This document shows, in pieces, positions 7,282-15,230 of a DNA stretch of 64,000 bases (positions are counted from its first letter, which is position 1; every line of letters begins with the position of its first letter). The stretch comes from Hyphomicrobiales bacterium. GTDB lineage: Bacteria > Pseudomonadota > Alphaproteobacteria > Rhizobiales > Rhizobiaceae. The stretch covers positions 1-64,000 of the forward strand of contig UBPA01000010.1 in NCBI GenBank assembly GCA_900467185.1, read 5' to 3'. The position numbers and the translations under genes are program-made. The notes under the pieces were generated by a model that searched no databases, was not told the DNA's origin, and saw only the letters and a list, made by a program, of their open reading frames with translations.

Positions 7282-8508
7282 GTGATCCAATTTGCACTGC
7301 TGTTCGCCCTGGGCTTCCTCACCGCGATCCTTCTCGGCGCGCTGGTCGCGCCCGTCATCCACCGGCGGATCGTGCGGTTTGCGGAAGACCGGCTGAAGGC
7401 GACGACGCCGCTGTCGCAGCAGGAGGTGCGGGCGCAAAAGGATGCGGCGCGCGCGATCTATGCGGCGGAAAACGTGCGCACCAGCCAGACGCTCAAACGC
7501 GAACGCGACAAGGCGATTTCCCTCATGCTGGCCCGCGAGACGGCCGAGCAGAGCATGCGGACGGTGCGTGCCGAGAACGACGAGCTGCGTGCGCAGCTGG
7601 ACGAGATGAACGCGGAGGCGGGCGACCTGCGCTCCGGCATCCGGCTTCTCGAACAGCATATCGAGCGGTTGAAGGATGCGCTGGGCACGCTGGAGACGGA
7701 TTACGCCTCCAAGACCGAGCAGGCGGCCTTGCTCGCGCGCCAGCTCGATCGCGTTTCGGCCGAACTCGACGAGGTGCGCGCCGTCTCCGTCGCTGAGGCG
7801 TCGCAGGTCGATGAGCTCCATGCCCGCGCCGGTGGCCTGCGCGACGAGCGAGAGACCCTGCGCGACGAACGGCGCCGCGAGAGCGAGAAGGCCAAGGCCC
7901 TGGAGTTGAAGCTGGCGCAGCAGGAGATCCGGGCAAAGCAGCTCGAATCCCGCCTGACGGCCGCCAACGGGCTGCTGGCCGACCGGGAAACCCATCTGGA
8001 GCGCGGCAGCGCGGAAATCGACCGCCTGACCACGCGCGTCCGCGAGATGACGGCGGAGCTGGCCGCTGCCCTGCAGGCCTTGCGCGCCGCGGGGATCGAG
8101 CCGCGTCTGACGGCCAGAGACGACAGCCTGCCGACCACAGGGCAGGAGGACACGATCGCCCTTCCTGCACCGCAGGAGACCATGCTCTTGTCGCCGCCCG
8201 GCATGCCGACGCCGGAGAGCCTGCGGGCGGATGCGGGTGCCTTCATCGACCGCCTCGTGGCGTCCGATCCGGCCGACGATGCGGCGCTGCGCAACGAACT
8301 GCTGCAGATCGCGGCGGCCATGACGGCGCTCACGGCGAGAAACGAGGGAGAGGCATCGCCCATCCCGGCGCTTCTGGCGCGGGAGGCGGACGCCGGCGCG
8401 ACCACGCCGGCCTTACAAACATTGGCCTCACAAACGCCAGCCTTGCAAACGCCGGCCTCACAAACATTGGCCGCGCGGACCCGGTCGCTTCTTGCCTCGA
8501 CCTCCTGA
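7282..8508 (+). CDS. Membrane-anchored coiled-coil protein of unknown function
   Basis: I do not recognise a functional domain. The 408-residue product starts at GTG 7282 with one hydrophobic helix (about residues 3-25). Some 250 residues of charged heptad-rich coiled coil follow (about 35-275), rich in Glu, Arg, Ala and Leu. The C-terminal part is a less charged, Pro/Ala-rich tail that includes four tandem pentapeptide-like repeats. It may be an inner-membrane scaffold. It follows eipA by 110 bases on the same strand and converges on the methyltransferase gene, with only 10 bases between stops. Confidence 0.75.
   Translation: MIQFALLFALGFLTAILLGALVAPVIHRRIVRFAEDRLKATTPLSQQEVRAQKDAARAIYAAENVRTSQTLKRERDKAISLMLARETAEQSMRTVRAENDELRAQLDEMNAEAGDLRSGIRLLEQHIERLKDALGTLETDYASKTEQAALLARQLDRVSAELDEVRAVSVAEASQVDELHARAGGLRDERETLRDERRRESEKAKALELKLAQQEIRAKQLESRLTAANGLLADRETHLERGSAEIDRLTTRVREMTAELAAALQALRAAGIEPRLTARDDSLPTTGQEDTIALPAPQETMLLSPPGMPTPESLRADAGAFIDRLVASDPADDAALRNELLQIAAAMTALTARNEGEASPIPALLAREADAGATTPALQTLASQTPALQTPASQTLAARTRSLLASTS
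8409..8468 (+). repeat. Four tandem 15-bp repeats inside the coiled-coil gene
   Basis: Four 15-bp units (8409-8423, 8424-8438, 8439-8453, 8454-8468) of the form GGCCT(T/C)ACAAAC(ATT/GCC) encode alternating ALQT(L/P) and ASQT(P/L) peptides. The length is a multiple of three, so unit gain or loss keeps the frame. The units are lower in GC than the gene around them. Confidence 0.9.
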
Positions 8509-8518
8509 TCCCGAGCCG

Positions 8519-9355
8519 TCAGACGCGGCCGTTGAGGCTGGCGATCCGGTGCAGGGCGATGCCGGTGGCGGTGGCGACGTTGAGGCTGTCGAGGCCCGGC
8601 TTCTGCCGGATGCGTGCCGTGCGAATCGCGGCCAGGATGGCGGGCGGCAGGCCTTCGCCTTCGGCGCCCACCACCAGTGCCGTGCGCGGCGCCGGCGGGA
8701 TGTCGTCCAGATCGGTCCGCCCGCGCGGCGACAGGCCCCAGAGCGCAAAGCCGCGGCCCTCGATGGCCGCCAGCAGATCGGCCGCCGTGCCCTGCCGCAC
8801 GAAGGGGACGGCAAGCACCGCGCCGACGGAGACGCGGATCGCCTTGCGGTAGAGCGGATCGCAGCAGGTTTCGTCCAGAAGCACGGCGCTCGCGCCGAAG
8901 GCCGCGGCGTTGCGGAAGATCGCGCCGACATTGTCGTGATTGGAAAGGCCGCAGGCGGCGAGGATCAAGGCCTCGTCGGGCAGGGTCGAAAGCAGGTCCT
9001 CCAGGGTCTGGGGCCTCTGGCGCATGCCGATGGCCAGCACGCCGCGATGCATGTCGAAGCCGGCGATGGCGTTGAAGACAGTGGCATCCGCGACGAAGAC
9101 CGGCACCGTATCCTCGAACTGCGCGAGAATGTCGGCGACGCCGGCGAGGCGGTTTTCGAGAAGCAGGATCGCCTCGGCCGTGAAGGGGCCGCCGCCGGCC
9201 GCCGATGCCGCGAGCATGCGCAGCACCACAGTGCCTTCCGCGACGAAGCGGTTGTGGCGGCCTGTGAGGTCGCGCTCGCGGATCGAGACGAAGGCGGCGA
9301 TGCGCGGATCGGCCGGGTCGAGGATGCGCTGGGCGATGCGCGCGCTGTCCGGCAC
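8519..9355 (-). CDS. SpoU/TrmH-family RNA 2'-O-methyltransferase
   Basis: A 278-residue SPOUT-class methyltransferase that methylates ribose 2'-OH in rRNA or tRNA. The three family motifs are visible: N-x-G-x-I-F-R-N-A (NVGAIFRNAAAFG, about residues 141-153), LVVGAEGEGLP (about 230-240) and SLNVATATGIALHRI (about 258-272), the last forming the SAM-binding knot. An N-terminal substrate-binding domain precedes them. It starts at GTG 9355, three bases after the stop of the upstream gene, so translation is probably coupled. The exact RNA target is not clear. Confidence 0.9.
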   Translation of the reverse strand: MPDSARIAQRILDPADPRIAAFVSIRERDLTGRHNRFVAEGTVVLRMLAASAAGGGPFTAEAILLLENRLAGVADILAQFEDTVPVFVADATVFNAIAGFDMHRGVLAIGMRQRPQTLEDLLSTLPDEALILAACGLSNHDNVGAIFRNAAAFGASAVLLDETCCDPLYRKAIRVSVGAVLAVPFVRQGTAADLLAAIEGRGFALWGLSPRGRTDLDDIPPAPRTALVVGAEGEGLPPAILAAIRTARIRQKPGLDSLNVATATGIALHRIASLNGRV

Positions 9356-9357
9356 GG

Positions 9358-9738
9358 TCAGTTCGCGGGAACGGAGATGTCGGCGACGATGCGGTTGGCG
9401 GCGATGTCGTAGACGAGCGCCTTGCGGACACCGGCGAGCGTGCCGAAGAACAGGATCTGCCCGCCCGAGAGCGAGGTGCCGGTGATCTCGAAGCCTTGCG
9501 GAAGAGTGGCGGTCGCCGTGAGCGGCGCGTCGCTCGGCACGCCGGCTGTCGTGTTTGCCAGCGACGGCGTGGCGCTCGGGCGTGTGACCTTGTAGACAAT
9601 CGCGCCCAGCACGGCCATAAGCATGACCAACATAACCCCCGCCGAGACAAGCTGCAGGCGGATCATCTTGCGGCGAACGTTTTCCATCACCGGATCGAGC
9701 GGCTTTTCGTCCTGTTCGTCGGGTTCATGGAGCGACAT
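9358..9738 (-). CDS. Small single-pass membrane protein, unknown function
   Basis: A 126-residue protein with a charged cytoplasmic start (about 1-28), one transmembrane helix (about 29-51) and a periplasmic domain (about 52-126) ending in ISVPAN. I recognise it only as a conserved rhizobial hypothetical protein. The ATG at 9738 is 30 bases from the divergent rluD start, and its stop is next to the GTG of the methyltransferase gene, so the two form an operon. The frame runs upstream on the opposite strand of rluD, but that part is a shadow. Confidence 0.75.
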   Translation of the reverse strand: MSLHEPDEQDEKPLDPVMENVRRKMIRLQLVSAGVMLVMLMAVLGAIVYKVTRPSATPSLANTTAGVPSDAPLTATATLPQGFEITGTSLSGGQILFFGTLAGVRKALVYDIAANRIVADISVPAN

Positions 9739-9768
9739 GGGCGGTTTGACCTCACGGATCGAGTCAGA

Positions 9769-10791
9769 ATGAACGACCCCTTTACCGAAGCGACAGCCCC
9801 AAGGAAAGTCCTGACAGCGGACGACGACGCATCCGGGCGCATGGATGCGTGGCTGACCGAGCAGATGGACGGCCTCTTCTCGCGCAATCGCATCAAAGCC
9901 CTGATCGAGCAGGGCGCCGTGCGCGTCAACGGCAAGCCGGTGCTGGAGCCCAAGCGCAAGGTGCAGCCGGGCGATGTGTTCGAGATCGGCATGCCGGAGC
10001 CGGAAGATCCCGAGCCCAAGGGCGAGGACATTCCGCTCGACGTGCTCTACGAGGACGACGACGTGATCGTGCTGATCAAGCCGCCGGGTCTCGTCGTGCA
10101 TCCCGGTGCCGGCAACTGGACGGGGACGCTGGTCAATGCGCTCATCCATCATTGCGGCGACAGCCTTTCGGGGATCGGCGGCGTCAAGCGGCCGGGCATC
10201 GTCCACCGTCTGGACAAGGACACGAGCGGCGTCATGGTGGTGGCGAAGAACGATCTCGCCCACCGGCACCTCTCCGACCAGTTTGCCGACCATGGCCGCA
10301 CCGGGCCGCTGGAGCGCGCCTATGCCGCCATCGTCTGGGGCCGGCCGCGGGGGCTGCGCGGCACGATCGACGCGCCGCTCGGGCGCGCCGGAGACCGGAT
10401 CAAGCGCGCTGTGAAGAAGCACGACGCGGACGATGCGCGCGAGGCCATCACCCATTACGAGGTGACCGAGCGCTACCACGAAAAGCCCGATGCGACGGCG
10501 CTGGCCGCCATGGTCGAATGTCGGCTGGAGACGGGGCGCACGCACCAGATCCGCGTCCACATGGCCTATATCGGACATCCCCTGGTGGGCGATGTCGATT
10601 ATGGCGCGGCCTTCCGCACGAAATCGAACCTCCTGCCGGAGGCCGCCAAGGCTGTGGTCGACCGCTTTCCGCGCCAGGCGCTGCATGCGTTCATGCTGGC
10701 CTTCGAGCATCCGGCAACCGGGGAAACGATGCGCTTCACGTCGCCGCTGCCGGACGACATGCGGGAACTGGCCGCTGCCCTGAAGGCATAG
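9769..10791 (+). CDS. rluD: RluA/RluD-family pseudouridine synthase
   Basis: A 340-residue pseudouridine synthase of the RluD type, which modifies helix 69 of 23S rRNA. An S4 RNA-binding domain is at about residues 18-80 and the catalytic domain follows, with the active-site Asp in HRLDKDTSG (about residue 150) and the RTHQIRVH motif near 263. The length matches the family. The ATG at 9769 has little Shine-Dalgarno signal. The gene is divergent from the small membrane-protein gene. Confidence 0.9.
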   Translation: MNDPFTEATAPRKVLTADDDASGRMDAWLTEQMDGLFSRNRIKALIEQGAVRVNGKPVLEPKRKVQPGDVFEIGMPEPEDPEPKGEDIPLDVLYEDDDVIVLIKPPGLVVHPGAGNWTGTLVNALIHHCGDSLSGIGGVKRPGIVHRLDKDTSGVMVVAKNDLAHRHLSDQFADHGRTGPLERAYAAIVWGRPRGLRGTIDAPLGRAGDRIKRAVKKHDADDAREAITHYEVTERYHEKPDATALAAMVECRLETGRTHQIRVHMAYIGHPLVGDVDYGAAFRTKSNLLPEAAKAVVDRFPRQALHAFMLAFEHPATGETMRFTSPLPDDMRELAAALKA

Positions 10792-10892
10792 GCGGCGTTC
10801 GCCAATTGGGGGCACGCGAAATCTTGGCGCCTGAATGCATCCTTTTGCCGAGGCCGGCGTTTTTCCGGTATCGACAGCCAAGGAGAACGATC

Positions 10893-11150
10893 ATGATCGA
10901 TGCCAGCCAGATCAGGGAACATGCCGAAGTCATCAGCGCCGACGGCGTCCATGTCGGAACCGTCGATGGTGTCGAGGGCGACCGCATCAAGCTGACGAAG
11001 AAGGACAATCTCGTCGGCCATCAGGACCATCATCATTTCATCGCCCTGTCGCTCGTCGACAGCGTCGACGAAAACCGGGTCCGCCTGAGCGCGAAGAGCG
11101 ACGCAGCGTTCCTGTCCGAGCAGGAAGACGACGGCGCGGCCATCCAATAA
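10893..11150 (+). CDS. DUF2171 domain protein
   Basis: An 85-residue protein matching the DUF2171 family, a small PRC-barrel-like beta domain found widely in alphaproteobacteria and often stress-associated. Visible features are an Asp/Gly-rich N-terminal half (HVGTVDGVEGDRIKL), a His cluster (HQDHHHF) at about residues 43-49, and an acidic tail. The ATG at 10893 has AAGGAGA at good spacing. It lies between rluD and rpoH. Its role is unknown. Confidence 0.85.
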   Translation: MIDASQIREHAEVISADGVHVGTVDGVEGDRIKLTKKDNLVGHQDHHHFIALSLVDSVDENRVRLSAKSDAAFLSEQEDDGAAIQ

Positions 11151-11179
11151 CCTGGTTTTTGATAGCGGAAACATGGCGT

Positions 11180-11201
11180 GAGGGGTTGATTTCAGCCCCT
11201 C
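11180..11201 (+). terminator. Strong hairpin after the DUF2171 gene
   Basis: GAGGGGTTGA pairs with TCAGCCCCTC (10 bp, one G-U) across a TT loop, 29 bases after the stop. No T-run follows, so it is a 3'-end hairpin or a weak terminator. Confidence 0.5.
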
Positions 11202-11264
11202 GATGCCGATCTTACCGAGATATCCCGAAGCCCAAGGATGGGGTCGCAATCGCGCGGCTGCATC

Positions 11265-11296
11265 CTTGAATCATGCGCTGCGCGTTCTTATCTTGG
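11265..11296 (+). promoter_or_regulatory. Candidate heat-shock (RpoH) promoter of rpoH
   Basis: CTTG (11265-11268), an 18-base spacer and CTTATCTTGG (11287-11296) match the alphaproteobacterial sigma-32 pattern CTTG-N17/18-CYTATNTNNG. It lies about 70 bases before the rpoH ATG, which suggests autoregulation, as reported for Caulobacter rpoH. Inferred from the motif only. Confidence 0.6.
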
Positions 11297-11368
11297 TGAC
11301 CTGTGGGGTCCAAGGACCCACATGCCCGGCCTGCCAGCTGGAGGCCGGAACGCGAAAGGGGTGCAAAC

Positions 11369-12274
11369 ATGGCCCGTAGTACGATGCCGACACTGACCGC
11401 CGGCGAAGGTGGTCTCAATCGATATCTCGATGAAATCCGCAAGTTTCCCATGCTGGAGCCGCAGGTCGAGTATATGCTCGCCAAGCGCTACCAGGAACAT
11501 GACGACCGGAAGGCCGCCCACCAGCTCGTGACCAGCCATCTGCGCCTCGTGGCGAAGATCGCCATGGGCTATCGCGGCTACGGCCTGCCCATTGGCGAAG
11601 TCGTTTCCGAAGGCAATGTTGGCCTCATGCAGGCCGTGAAGAAGTTCGATCCGGAGCGTGGCTTCCGTCTGGCGACCTACGCCATGTGGTGGATCAAGGC
11701 GTCCATCCAGGAATATATCCTGCGGTCCTGGTCGCTCGTGAAGATGGGCACCACCGCCAATCAGAAGCGGCTGTTTTTCAACCTGCGCCGCCTGAAGGGC
11801 AAGATCCAGGCGCTGGATGACGGCGACCTCAAGCCGGATCAGGTCAAGCAGATCGCCACCACGCTGAACGTGTCGGAAGCCGAGGTCATTTCGATGAACC
11901 AGCGCTTGTCCGGTGACGCATCGCTGAACGCGCCGATCAAGGCGGGCGAGGGCGAGTCCGGCCAGTGGCAGGATTGGCTGGTGGACGATCACGAGAGCCA
12001 GGAAGACATCCTGATCGAACAGGACGAGCTGGAAAACCGCCGCTCGCTGCTGTCGGGCGCGATGAACGTGCTCAATGATCGCGAACGCCGCATCTTCCAG
12101 GCACGTCGCCTGACGGAAGATCCGGTGACGCTCGAAGAACTTTCGACCGAATTCGAGATCAGCCGCGAACGCGTCCGCCAGATCGAGGTTCGCGCCTTCG
12201 AAAAGGTGCAGGACGCCGTTCAGAAGGCGGCTCTGGCAAAGGCTCAGGCCTTGCGGGTCGTCGAAGACGCCTGA
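11369..12274 (+). CDS. rpoH: Heat-shock sigma factor RpoH (sigma-32)
   Basis: A 301-residue sigma-70-family factor of the RpoH group. It directs RNA polymerase to heat-shock promoters. Region 2 is at about residues 50-120 (LRLVAKIAMGYRGYGLP, then FRLATYAMWWIKASIQEYIL, the -10 recognition helix). The RpoH box QKRLFFNLRRLK is at about 131-142. Region 4 is at about 225-285, with the helix-turn-helix ISRERVRQIEVRAFEK. The ATG at 11369 has GGGG upstream. A sigma-32-like promoter precedes it and a terminator follows. Confidence 0.97.
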   Translation: MARSTMPTLTAGEGGLNRYLDEIRKFPMLEPQVEYMLAKRYQEHDDRKAAHQLVTSHLRLVAKIAMGYRGYGLPIGEVVSEGNVGLMQAVKKFDPERGFRLATYAMWWIKASIQEYILRSWSLVKMGTTANQKRLFFNLRRLKGKIQALDDGDLKPDQVKQIATTLNVSEAEVISMNQRLSGDASLNAPIKAGEGESGQWQDWLVDDHESQEDILIEQDELENRRSLLSGAMNVLNDRERRIFQARRLTEDPVTLEELSTEFEISRERVRQIEVRAFEKVQDAVQKAALAKAQALRVVEDA

Positions 12275-12301
12275 TCCCATACGCCTGTGAGATTTCCGGC
12301 C

Positions 12302-12328
12302 CGGCTGCACCTTGCAGCCGCGCTTTTT
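12302..12328 (+). terminator. Rho-independent terminator of rpoH
   Basis: CGGCTGCA (12302-12309), loop CCT, TGCAGCCG (12313-12320), then CGCTTTTT. A perfect 8-bp stem with a T-run, 27 bases after the rpoH stop. Confidence 0.85.
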
Positions 12329-12484
12329 GTCGTCGTCTCACGACATCTTGAAGAACTGTTGAAAATGCAACCTTTCCCTTTAGTCCTTTCCTTCCGAAGA
12401 CGGTCTAGAAGAGAGACCGATCGTGCATCGCCGGGCGTGCCTGCGGTGCGGGTTTGGGGTAGAGTGTTTGGAAAGAGGCAGGTC

Positions 12485-12658
12485 ATGCAGAAGATAACGG
12501 AGGGCGTTGCCGTGCCGATACTCCGGCCCCGGTCTGCTCGCCGGCAGAAAAGCCGAACGGCGCGACCGACACTAAGGATCCTGGCGCTGGCTGGTGCTCT
12601 CGCCCTGTCCGTCGGCCTGTGGATCGGTGGCTACGCCCTCGTTCGCCTCATGTTTTAG
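12485..12658 (+). CDS. Small single-pass membrane protein
   Basis: A 57-residue frame with a strongly basic first half and one hydrophobic helix (about residues 32-54, rich in Leu, Ala and Gly). The ATG at 12485 has a purine-rich AGGCAGG just upstream, and the product begins after the rpoH terminator. Small basic single-helix proteins like this are common in rhizobia. I do not recognise a family, and it could be a chance frame. Confidence 0.45.
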   Translation: MQKITEGVAVPILRPRSARRQKSRTARPTLRILALAGALALSVGLWIGGYALVRLMF

Positions 12659-12667
12659 GCAGGAGCG

Positions 12668-12991
12668 CTATCGGACGGTGTCCGTCGCGGCGAGAATGCG
12701 CAATTCACGGTCCAGAGCGTCCGCGATCTGCCGCGGGTCGGACTCGTCCGCTGCCGCGGCGTCGATGTCGAAGAGTTCGATGACGGCCAGGTCGATCTGC
12801 CGCTCGACGGCGGAAAGGGGCTCCGGCTCGGGCTCGTAATAAATCCGGCAATGATCCACGAAATCGCGACCGACGTCGCCATCGAGAAGAAGCGCCAGCG
12901 TCTTTCCGTTTTCGTCACGGAAGTGAAACACGGTGTTCAAACCGTGCGGCGTGGTCGATGTGTGACGTGCTGCGAATGCGAGTTCCGACAT
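12668..12991 (-). CDS. Conserved hypothetical protein, 107 residues
   Basis: I do not recognise this protein. It is soluble, acidic and Asp/Glu-rich in its second half (YYEPEPEPLSAVERQ, then an alternating Asp/Ala stretch), with no signal peptide or membrane helix. The ATG at 12991 has GAGG at normal spacing, and codon use looks like that of its neighbours, which supports a real gene. It converges on the small membrane gene at 12485, with 9 bases between stops. Confidence 0.65.
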   Translation of the reverse strand: MSELAFAARHTSTTPHGLNTVFHFRDENGKTLALLLDGDVGRDFVDHCRIYYEPEPEPLSAVERQIDLAVIELFDIDAAAADESDPRQIADALDRELRILAATDTVR

Positions 12992-13073
12992 AGACGACCT
13001 CGAATGTTCCCAACAGCCACAATCTACCAGACATGATGGTGCGTTGTCGCTAACTTTTTGCAGTGCAGCAATA

Positions 13074-13256
13074 TCAGCCGGCGAACCGCTCCATAACGAA
13101 ACTGTCAGGTGAACCCTGCAGGACGCGGTTGGTCTTCTCGAGAGACATGGAGCTCATGGAGAGGGCCGGCGCCTCCGGCTGCGACAGGACGGTGGCCGTC
13201 ATGAACAGCGCGGTCAGCGCCAGATAAGCTGTCAGGGCTGCGGATCGTGTCGACAT
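13074..13256 (-). CDS. Small exported or membrane protein, 60 residues
   Basis: A 60-residue frame whose first 27 residues look like a signal peptide or membrane anchor, followed by a short polar tail ending SFVMERFAG. The ATG at 13256 has GGGAGAG upstream. It faces the amidohydrolase gene across a 161-bp divergent region. No family recognised. Confidence 0.5.
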   Translation of the reverse strand: MSTRSAALTAYLALTALFMTATVLSQPEAPALSMSSMSLEKTNRVLQGSPDSFVMERFAG

Positions 13257-13417
13257 GCCATCTCTCCCGGTTTTCGGCACAACTCACGTTTTGTCGGAAA
13301 GTTCCGTAAGTCGTGATGAACGATAGGGAAAGCGCTGTTTGTCCGGCTCTGCGCGCTTGCTGCCGGGATGCGACCGTTTAATATGCCCGGCGAGCCTTAC
13401 GACCGACGGAGCCGTCT

Positions 13418-14719
13418 ATGACGTTCGACACCATCATTCGCCATGCCAACCTTGCCGATGACCGGATGGGCGTCGATATCGCGATCTCCAAAGGCCGGAT
13501 CGTCGCGGTGGAGCCCGACATCGCGGCGGAGGCTGGCGAGGTCATCGATGCGGGTGGTCGGCTCGTCAGTGCGCCGTTTATCGACATTCACTTTCACATG
13601 GATGCGACGCTGTCGCTCGGCACGCCCCGGCTCAACCGGTCGGGCACGCTGCTCGAGGGCATCCAGCTCTGGGGGGAGCTGAAGCCGCTGCTGACCAGGG
13701 AAGCGGTGATCGAGCGCGCGTTGCGCTATTGCGATCTCGCGGTGTCCCAAGGGCTGCTTGCCGTGCGCAGCCATGTCGATGTGTGCGACGAGCGGCTGAC
13801 CGGCGTCGAGGCGCTGCTGGAGGTGAAGGATCTCGTTCGGGATTACCTCGACCTGCAACTCGTGGCCTTTCCGCAGGACGGCTATTTCCGTTCGCCCACG
13901 GCCGCCCGCAATCTCGAACGCGCGCTCGACATGGGCGTCGATGTCGTCGGCGGCATCCCGCATTTCGAGCGGACGATGAAGGACGGGCGGCGCTCGGTGA
14001 CAGCACTTTGCGAGATCGCGGCGGAACGGGGGCTGCTGGTCGATCTGCACTGCGACGAGACCGACGACCCGCTGTCGCGTCACATCGAAACGCTGGCTTA
14101 CGAAACGCAGCGTCTCGGCCTTCAGGGGCGGGTGGCCGGTTCGCATCTGACGTCCATGCATTCGATGGACAATTATTACGTTTCCAAGCTTCTGCCGCTG
14201 ATCGCGGAGGCGCAGATCCACTGCGTGCCCAATCCGCTGGCCAATATCGTGCTGCAGGGCCGGCACGACACCTATCCGAAGCGGCGCGGCATGATGCGCG
14301 TTCCAGAGCTGATGGCGCTCGGCGTCAACGTCGCCTATGGCCAGGACAGCTGCATGGACCCCTGGTATTCGTTCGGCAATGCCGACATGCTGGACGTCGC
14401 GCATATGGCCGTCCACACCGGGCATATGACGAGCCCGGCGGCGGTCAGGGCCTCGTTCAAGGCGGTGACCGACAATGCGGCGCGCACCTTCGGGCTTGAG
14501 GGCTACGGCATCGCGCCGGGCTGCCATGCCGACCTCGTGCTGATCGAGGCGCGCGACGCGGCCGAGGCCGTGCGCATGCGGGCGAACCGGCTGATGGTGA
14601 TGCGCCGCGGCAGGATCATCGCCCGGACGCCGCCGCGCACCGCAACGCTGTCGCTCGCCGGACGGCCGGAGACGCTGGAGCCCTGGCGCTATGCGCCGGT
14701 CGAGGCGTCCGCATCATGA
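13418..14719 (+). CDS. Cytosine-deaminase-like amidohydrolase (CodA family)
   Basis: A 433-residue amidohydrolase-superfamily enzyme that looks like E. coli cytosine deaminase along its whole length. Metal ligands H58 and H60 (HFHMD), H211 (HCDE, with catalytic E214) and D310 are all present, as is Q153 of AFPQDG, which matches the substrate-binding Gln of CodA. The residue matching CodA Asp314 is Ser311 (GQDSCMDPWY). Changes at that position are known to alter CodA substrate preference, so the true substrate may not be cytosine. Its stop overlaps the VOC gene start (ATGA), so the two are co-translated. Confidence 0.85.
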   Translation: MTFDTIIRHANLADDRMGVDIAISKGRIVAVEPDIAAEAGEVIDAGGRLVSAPFIDIHFHMDATLSLGTPRLNRSGTLLEGIQLWGELKPLLTREAVIERALRYCDLAVSQGLLAVRSHVDVCDERLTGVEALLEVKDLVRDYLDLQLVAFPQDGYFRSPTAARNLERALDMGVDVVGGIPHFERTMKDGRRSVTALCEIAAERGLLVDLHCDETDDPLSRHIETLAYETQRLGLQGRVAGSHLTSMHSMDNYYVSKLLPLIAEAQIHCVPNPLANIVLQGRHDTYPKRRGMMRVPELMALGVNVAYGQDSCMDPWYSFGNADMLDVAHMAVHTGHMTSPAAVRASFKAVTDNAARTFGLEGYGIAPGCHADLVLIEARDAAEAVRMRANRLMVMRRGRIIARTPPRTATLSLAGRPETLEPWRYAPVEASAS

Positions 14720-15204
14720 GCCTCGACATCCCGCCACCCCGCCTCGGGCAGAGCGAACGCAATGCGGCGGACAGCGCCGGCGGGCTTCCGGCGGGCGGGT
14801 TCAACGCGCTCGTGCCGGAACTCGATGTGACGGACCTTGGTCGCAGCCTGACCTTCTGGTGCGACCTCCTCGGTTTTGCCATCGCCTACGACCGCAAGGC
14901 GGCGAACTTCGCCTATCTGGAACGCGAGGGTGCGCAGATCATGCTGTCGCAGATCAACGGCGCCTGGGTCACGGCGCCGCTGGAGCCGCCGCTCGGGCGC
15001 GGGATCAATTTCCAGATCGCGGTCTCCGATATCGCCGCCATCGCCGAACGGCTGGCGCAGGCGGACTGGCCGCTCTTCCGGGGCCTTCAGGATGCCGTCT
15101 ACAATGTCGGGGGCGAGGATCGGGCGTCGCGCGAGCTGCTGGTGCAGGACCCGGACGGCTATCTCGTGCGCCTCGCGCAGCGCCTTCCGATCGGCGATGC
15201 GTAA
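14716..15204 (+). CDS. VOC-family (glyoxalase/bleomycin-resistance fold) protein
   Basis: A 162-residue protein with the vicinal-oxygen-chelate fold: ALVPELDVTDLGRSLTFW at about residues 35-52 and VQDPDGYLVRLAQR near the C-terminus. The final Asp/Tyr pattern is that of bleomycin-resistance-like members, which sequester compounds or act as metalloenzymes. It overlaps the amidohydrolase gene by four bases and precedes a LysR gene by 26 bases, so it is probably part of the same transcript. The substrate is unknown. Confidence 0.85.
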   Translation: MSLDIPPPRLGQSERNAADSAGGLPAGGFNALVPELDVTDLGRSLTFWCDLLGFAIAYDRKAANFAYLEREGAQIMLSQINGAWVTAPLEPPLGRGINFQIAVSDIAAIAERLAQADWPLFRGLQDAVYNVGGEDRASRELLVQDPDGYLVRLAQRLPIGDA

Positions 15205-15230
15205 GTTGGTGCGAACCTGAAAGGCAGCGG

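Noticed and set aside
9358-10881. Minus-strand frame of 507 codons covering rluD
   Set aside because: Only the last 126 codons (9358-9738) look like a protein; the rest is the shadow of rluD.
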